From Magicicada septendecula (Eukaryota; Arthropoda; Insecta; Hemiptera; Cicadidae), in NCBI GenBank assembly GCA_034769895.1, contig JAWRYS010000710.1, forward strand, positions 372,001 through 436,000: DNA of 64,000 nt, given 5' to 3'. The stretch's first letter is position 1. Each line of letters begins with the position of its first letter. The position numbers and the translations under genes were made by a program. This document shows, piece by piece, positions 59,175-64,000 of this stretch. The notes under the pieces were generated by a model, which was given only the letters and a program-made list of their open reading frames with translations, was not told the DNA's origin and did no database searches.

Positions 59175-60440
59175 TGTAACAGTACATAAGTCCATGTAGG
59201 AATTTGTAGGTACATGCAAATATAATTTTATTGTGATTTAATGTATTAAACGACATGAGGTTAGGATTTCCAACATATATCATACAACGCAGTTTGCCAC
59301 GACGAATTGACGCCAAGATCACTGGTGTACGTGACATACGACAGATATGCATACGAAACGACAAACGGACAATGCTAAAACGTCATAATAAATACGACAG
59401 ACGTAACAACTGTGATGTAAAACCATGCCGTCATCAGCTGTAAACAATAGGTTGATGACGAATTATCCCTTCCACCTGGCGAATTTACACCAATATGTCT
59501 GTCCCAGTCGACAAACTACCATCAATGCAGTAACACGTTATAAAATTCGCTGGCAAATTATTGCCAGCCAAAGTGTTTTTAAAAGTATAAAAATGTGATC
59601 AATCAAAAATGTAAGCAGTATAATCAGTGAACAACCAGAGTACACAATGTAACGTAACTTCAGTGCAGTAAAAGAACAGACATAAAACAGTAAAAAGTTC
59701 ATGAAACACCGGCCGGCAAATGGAGAACGTCTGACGAGGAAACACAACACTTCAAGTTCAGGAAGTTAAATTTTATATCACCATTGTTTATTATTTGAGC
59801 TCAAAATTCTAAATTAAAAATGTACCATTAATTTGCTGTATGCGGAGAGAGTGTGCGTGCGAATGAGTGCCAGCACATACAGTCAAAGCCACGAGGCATT
59901 GGTTTATGTACAAACGTAAGAAAGTAATAAGTCAAAATCAATGATAACTGCAGTTTGTTAGAAATGCTCTTGTTTATAGATTAAATACTGGAGATAAAAA
60001 GATATGAATAATTGAGGTTGATGTAAAATTAATACGGCGGAAATACATCGCCGCCATTTTGATTATATATGTGAGTACGACTCCATTTTGTTTTGTATTT
60101 TAATAATTGAGGCATTCAGAATATTAAACCACAAGTTTTGTTTAAACCAAATGTTGTTTGACTCATTATTTCAAACGCCCAAACTGTTTTTGCTATGTTC
60201 GCTTAATACGACCCTGGACCCGAGTAAGAAAAAGTTATGTTGGCAACAACGTGTGTATACCAGATGTAAACAGAACAAGTGTGTATCGAGTTACAAGGCA
60301 AGTCACAACAAATAAAAATATAAGTAAAAGAAAGTAATAGTTACAAATGACGACCCGAACTGGGACTTTAATAATTTGTAGAAGAATAGAAAGAGTTACA
60401 AATGACGACCCGAACTGGGACATAGTTAAGAATAGTTACA
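59175..60440 (+). repeat. E1 right LTR
   Basis: 1266 bp, ending GTTACA at 60440 and followed by AAAT and mariner sequence. Confidence 0.92.
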
Positions 60441-60444
60441 AAAT

Positions 60445-61180
60445 GAATGCTATTAATGTCTCTCTTTAAATGCAGAAGGAAATGAATATCACAGGGCACC
60501 AAGTCTATTGAATATGGAGGATATTTATTAGGTTCAAATTTCAACTGCAGGATTATGGGCTCAGTGATTTTCAAACATGACACATACATATTCAAATGTG
60601 TTTTAATGTCTCTATGTAGCACACAGAATACACTGTTAACCCACTCGTAAGCAATCTGTTGCATACACGTGTTTGGCATCCCAGAACATTATCAAGAAAA
60701 GTTTTTGTAGGTGGTTGGGTTTTAAATTGCTGGGATTGTGGTGAATCAGTGTGCCAGTATTCCATTCCTTGCCTTTTTTCTTCTGGGTCGTAATAATAGA
60801 CCCAAGTTTAATCTCCCATATTGAAAAGGAAGTCATCTGTGTCTTCACAATAACGTATCAGACGTTGTTCGTATAATTCTTTTTGTTGTTGTTTGTTCTC
60901 TTTTGTGTGTTTGCATGACACCCACTGTGAACAGATTTTATAATAACTCAGTTGTTTGTTGAGTGTTGTATTCATTCTTTCAATATGCCTACCTGGTTGG
61001 TGATGCTTTGTTGCACGATGCTATGCTATGCTATCACTTTGAATCAGTTGATTCACCTCCTTTAGATTCTTTTAAAAGTCTCAGAAACTAGTCAACCGCT
61101 GCGAGGTTTATCCTCAGTATTTGCTTTACCAGCTTTTGATGTACGAAATTGTATTGCTCGCTTGGTTCACTTGATCAACA
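60445..61180 (-). pseudogene. Mariner transposase, N-terminal and central piece
   Basis: The minus strand shows, in order, a degraded N-terminal FRTSKAGKANTEDKPRSG (about 61145-61090) and LIQSD. It continues with NKQQQKELYEQRLIRYCEDT, NMGDETWVYYYDPEEKR (about 60830-60780, containing the first catalytic D), NLKPNHLQKLFL and PPYSIDLVPCDIHFLLHLKR (about 60525-60465, containing the D in SxDL.PCD). These are the canonical mariner landmarks, spread over three frames. The remaining C terminus lies 23.6 kb away at 36656-36801, separated by the E1 block. Confidence 0.85.
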
Positions 61181-61545
61181 GTTTCATCACTATAAATGGC
61201 TTTTGGAAGACGATGAATGTCACTCACTAGCTTTCATTATTTTAGCTGTTAGAAGTTCACAGTGGGAAATTTTTTTAGACACTTCAAATAGCAGATGTAC
61301 TTCATGGCAGTGGCTATTGATAAAATAAGTAGAATTCAATGGGTGTAATTGAACATAGCGGAACAGATGATTTGGAACATTTGTAGTGGGGGACTGTAGC
61401 TACAAGATGGTGTCACGTGCCATACTGTACGATCATGTATTTCTTGTTTACCTTAAACTGTGTACCTTACCTTTTCAGCTACCCTTAATAGAACAATATA
61501 AACTAGACTTCTCAAAAGTCTTGTTGTCAGGAAGCATTCACTCAA
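61181..61545. other. No gene recognised
   Basis: No motif or repeat beyond short GCTAT repeats just before it (about 61019-61035). Confidence 0.5.
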
Positions 61546-61559
61546 TATGAAACTTGAGT

Positions 61560-62190
61560 CCTTCATGCAGATATTCATTGGTTGTCAAAGAGAATGGTAC
61601 TTGCTAGAATTGAAGAACGAATTATTACCGATATTTCCTACAGAGAGGCCTGAGTTTGGTGGCCTCATTAACAACAAAAGTTGTGTTCAAAAATTGCATA
61701 CTGATATTTTTTGACATTTGAGTTGTCTTAATGCCATTATAGAAGACACAAAGAAAATATTCATAAATCAAGTGATAAGGTGAATAGGTTTTTAAGAAAA
61801 ATCAAAAATTGAAAACAGTAACCTTGGAATGTTACTTCTCACAGCTAATATTGATCCAAAGATTACTTCCATTTTGATTTTTAACATTTTCTGGCTTTGG
61901 AAGATAAACTTGACAGTTGAATCCAGTTGGATTCACAATCCTTTAATTGTTACTGCTGAAGCCACAGAGTCCACAGGTTGAAGAATTGGTTGACCTTTAG
62001 GCTGATTGAACTTTGAGGCTCAACTTTAAGGAAACAACACTATTATAGTTTTGGATTTTGGTAAAAAACGTTCTGAGTGTTACTAGAACACGTCCTGACT
62101 ACACTGCTGTAGTTCCATACTTACTTGTGCAAAGAAGGATTTTCCATATTGACAAACATTAAGCAGAATTACAGGAGGCATCCGCCTGGG
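61560..62190 (+). pseudogene. hAT transposase C-terminal remnant (ZBED5/SCAND3-like)
   Basis: Across several frames the plus strand gives HLSCLNAIIEDTKKIFINQV, then LNFEAQL followed by VLDFGK, and finally FHTYLCKEGFSILTNIKQNY near 62115-62165. The last matches the conserved YLCExGFSxLTxIKxKxR block in the dimerisation region of this hAT group. Stops and frameshifts are frequent. It is probably not the same copy as the N-terminal hAT fragment at 62862-64000, because its C-terminal end lies upstream of it in the same orientation. Confidence 0.6.
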
Positions 62191-62861
62191 CGTGGCAGCT
62201 CATAGTTCTGGCTGATCTCTCATTGTAGCTGCTCCTGCTGCCTGAACACTGGAGGTAGGTGATGTGCAAGGTTGCACAACCCCCAGAAAAGTGGCTTCTT
62301 AATAATATGTATTATTCATAAAATATGTAATTTTTAAATCTTTTCAAACCACTGTATTTTTAGACAAAACATTAGCCCTACAGGTTTCGTGAAACATTTT
62401 TGCACAGTAAATTGTAACTAACCCAGTTCTTCACTGTAAGCTGTGCACAAGTAAGGCAAGGGTTGCAAGATCCAGGCAAACCAGCATTTGTGACCATCAC
62501 TTATGGAGCTTTTACATTGACAAACTGACGTGTGCTTTCAGCTGTCACGACATAGGACAATTAACGTGCATTGAAAATCTATGCTCAGTTTGCAGTATTT
62601 CTGTGACATTCCAGTAGGTGTGCTGTATATGATCATTTACCAGTGACTCATGCAGCATAATATTTCAATTCCTGTCATCTGTCTTTGTTAATGCCCATAT
62701 GCAGTTAGTGTTTACGAATGAGAAGAATCTACTGTGTTCTTTGCACAAGTGTAAATTCTTTGAATCTTAGTGTTAACAGTGTAAAAATTATTTCTAAGTA
62801 TTGAGTTTTATGTATAAGGAGTAGTTTTTTATTATAAGTGATAATTTATTACTATGTAAAA
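62191..62861. other. No gene recognised
   Basis: AT-rich sequence. Nothing supported. Confidence 0.5.
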
Positions 62862-64000
62862 TGAAGTCATTAAGTAGTTTGTTGGATAAGCCATTTAGCT
62901 TATGGTCTCTACAAGAAAAACTAGAAATACAAAATTTAGATAGGCCTACTCCTGATCTTAACTTAATACAGACTGGTTCATCAGGGGAGCGTTTCCGGCG
63001 TGAGGTCCGATTCCTCTAGGCGTCAAACGGGCATGGGCCCAACCTCGCTTAATACAGACTGTTAAATCAGGGAACAGATTGTTCAAAAGAGTTTTTAGGA
63101 GAGGCGTTTATGAAAAAAATCAGTTGTGTAGCTGTAACTCAAGGAAGGCTTTGTTTTGCTTCCCTTTTGTACTGTATGGGGGATGATAGTCCTTGGACAA
63201 AATCAAGCTTTACTAATCTAATTGTTCGTGCTAAAAAACATGAAGCTTCTGAAATTTGTATTAAAAATAGTTTACAGTTAGCTCTTTGAGAAAGTGTCAA
63301 TGTGACAGAACAATTGAATAGTGCTTACAGGTTGAGTGCCAGTGTTTATAATGGAAAGGTGTTACAGAACAGGTATATTTTAAATATATTTGTGTACATT
63401 TCTGTGGTGCCTGTGAACTAGCTTTGAGAGGATAAAATGAGTCGGAAAATTCTAGTAATGAATTTTAATGCAGGATTAGATGTTGCTATGAAAAGACATT
63501 TGGAAAGAGCTAAAGGATTTAAGGGCACTTCAAAAACAATCCAAAATGAAATTTTAGAGATAATGCTAGAAGTTTTACATGAAAAAAATTCAAAAGAAAT
63601 AGAATACACTAATTTCTTAGCCATTTGAGTGATGTATCAAACACATTTTAAAATGGCTGTAGTTTTTCAATATGTAGTTAATGACAAATGGATGGAATAA
63701 TTTTGGAATTTTCTAACTCTGTCTCATCATGATTCTCAAACACTGGCTGTTTCTATGTTAGATGAACTAAGTCAACTAAGTACAGTCCAGTAATGGCTGG
63801 ATCTTCTGGAGGCATTCAAGCTACTGTTAAAGAAACTTATATGGGAGCTCAGTATGTACACTGTATGCTCATCAGATCAGCTTGATAATGGTGAAAGCTT
63901 CATTCACAAATAGGAACATTCGATTTTTTCTTGCAAATGTCCAAAGGATCTGTATGTTTTTCAGACAGTACCCAGCAGACTGCTATACGAGATGAAGTTG
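62862..64000 (+). pseudogene. hAT transposase N-terminal half (DUF4371-type), runs off the window
   Basis: Starts MKSLSSLLDKPFSLWSLQEK (62862). After a small insertion (about 62974-63047), segments with FASLLYCMGDDSPWTKSSFT, ARKKHEASEICIKNSL-like residues (about 63230-63270) and MKRHLERAKGFKGTSKTIQN follow (about 63490-63550). Next comes ILEIMLEVLHEKNSKEIEY. A frame-shifted VMAGSSGGIQATVKETYMG then AQYVHCM lies at about 63790-63870, corresponding to the family's MAG..GV...I....P.A.YVHC block. Multiple stops show it is dead. The 3' half is outside the window. Confidence 0.6.
62974..63047. repeat. 74-bp insertion with tRNA-like T-arm, flanked by a 13-bp direct repeat
   Basis: CTTAATACAGACT occurs at 62961-62973 and 63048-63060. 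The 74 bp between are GC-rich, unlike the surroundings, and contain GAGGTCCGATTCCTC, close to a pol III B box and T-arm. It looks like a small retroposed RNA or tRNA-related fragment. Confidence 0.4.

Larger units (their letters stand above)
36802..60440 (+). mobile_element. E1 LTR element tandem (LTR-internal-LTR-internal-LTR) with nested E2 and E3
   Basis: Three 1265-1266 bp LTR copies (36802-38066, 41000-42265, 59175-60440) start TGTAAC and end GTTACA. The outer edges are flanked by AAAT (36798-36801 and 60441-60444). Two internal regions lie between them. The first is 2.93 kb. The second has the same content but is interrupted by E2 (42417-56475). No reverse transcriptase, integrase or protease is visible in either internal region. 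The single pair of target duplications implies one integration followed by LTR-mediated tandem formation, or integration of an already tandem DNA. Confidence 0.9.

Overview
The window is eukaryotic nuclear DNA, most likely from an insect or other arthropod. It is AT-rich and full of microsatellites. It holds eukaryotic transposon classes: Helitron, Merlin, Tc1/mariner, hAT, Penelope-like, Ty3/gypsy and other LTR elements. There are no operons and no long host reading frames. The only candidate host coding sequence is one 84-bp internal exon at 34603-34686. Almost all longer reading frames are transposon genes, and nearly all are broken.

Layout: 1-4.5 kb holds a Tc1-like element with long inverted termini (1097-2598) and a Merlin element with about 280-bp inverted termini and a two-stop transposase (2812-4484). 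4.7-7.6 kb is microsatellite and tandem repeat. 9.0-21.3 kb is a Helitron nest. A minus-strand Helitron (9012-18720) was hit by a plus-strand Helitron (9044-11012) and by a nearly full-length Rep-helicase Helitron (12472-18461). It stands head-to-tail, 2 bp apart, with a sister copy (18723-21288). The sister copy preserves both unoccupied target sites, so the ends can be read to the base. 21.3-29.2 kb is built from one dispersed repeat family, including a 13-unit array with a two-unit higher order. That family splits a decayed gypsy element (about 24.2-32.2 kb). 35.8-36.2 kb is a Penelope-like GIY-YIG remnant with a large palindrome.

The most interesting part is 36802-60440, a 23.6-kb block inserted into a mariner transposase gene (flanks 36656-36801 and 60445-61180, target duplication AAAT). 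It is an LTR-internal-LTR-internal-LTR tandem of one LTR element (family E1). The second internal region carries a second family, E2 (42417-56475, target duplication GTTA), and E2 contains a third family, E3, on the minus strand (46468-52520). The three families have unrelated LTR sequences but share three things. Each has a coiled-coil, Gag-position protein ending in a DGG-type C terminus. None shows a visible pol. Each has a structured 3' noncoding module: a conserved stem-loop block, then a hairpin abutting the polypurine tract. The hairpin arms differ in sequence between families yet stay paired, with an unpaired position at the same place and UNCG-type loops in two of them. This looks like a lineage of protein-coding but non-autonomous LTR elements with a conserved cis-acting RNA structure.

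61.5-64 kb carries two hAT transposase remnants. The second runs off the window end.
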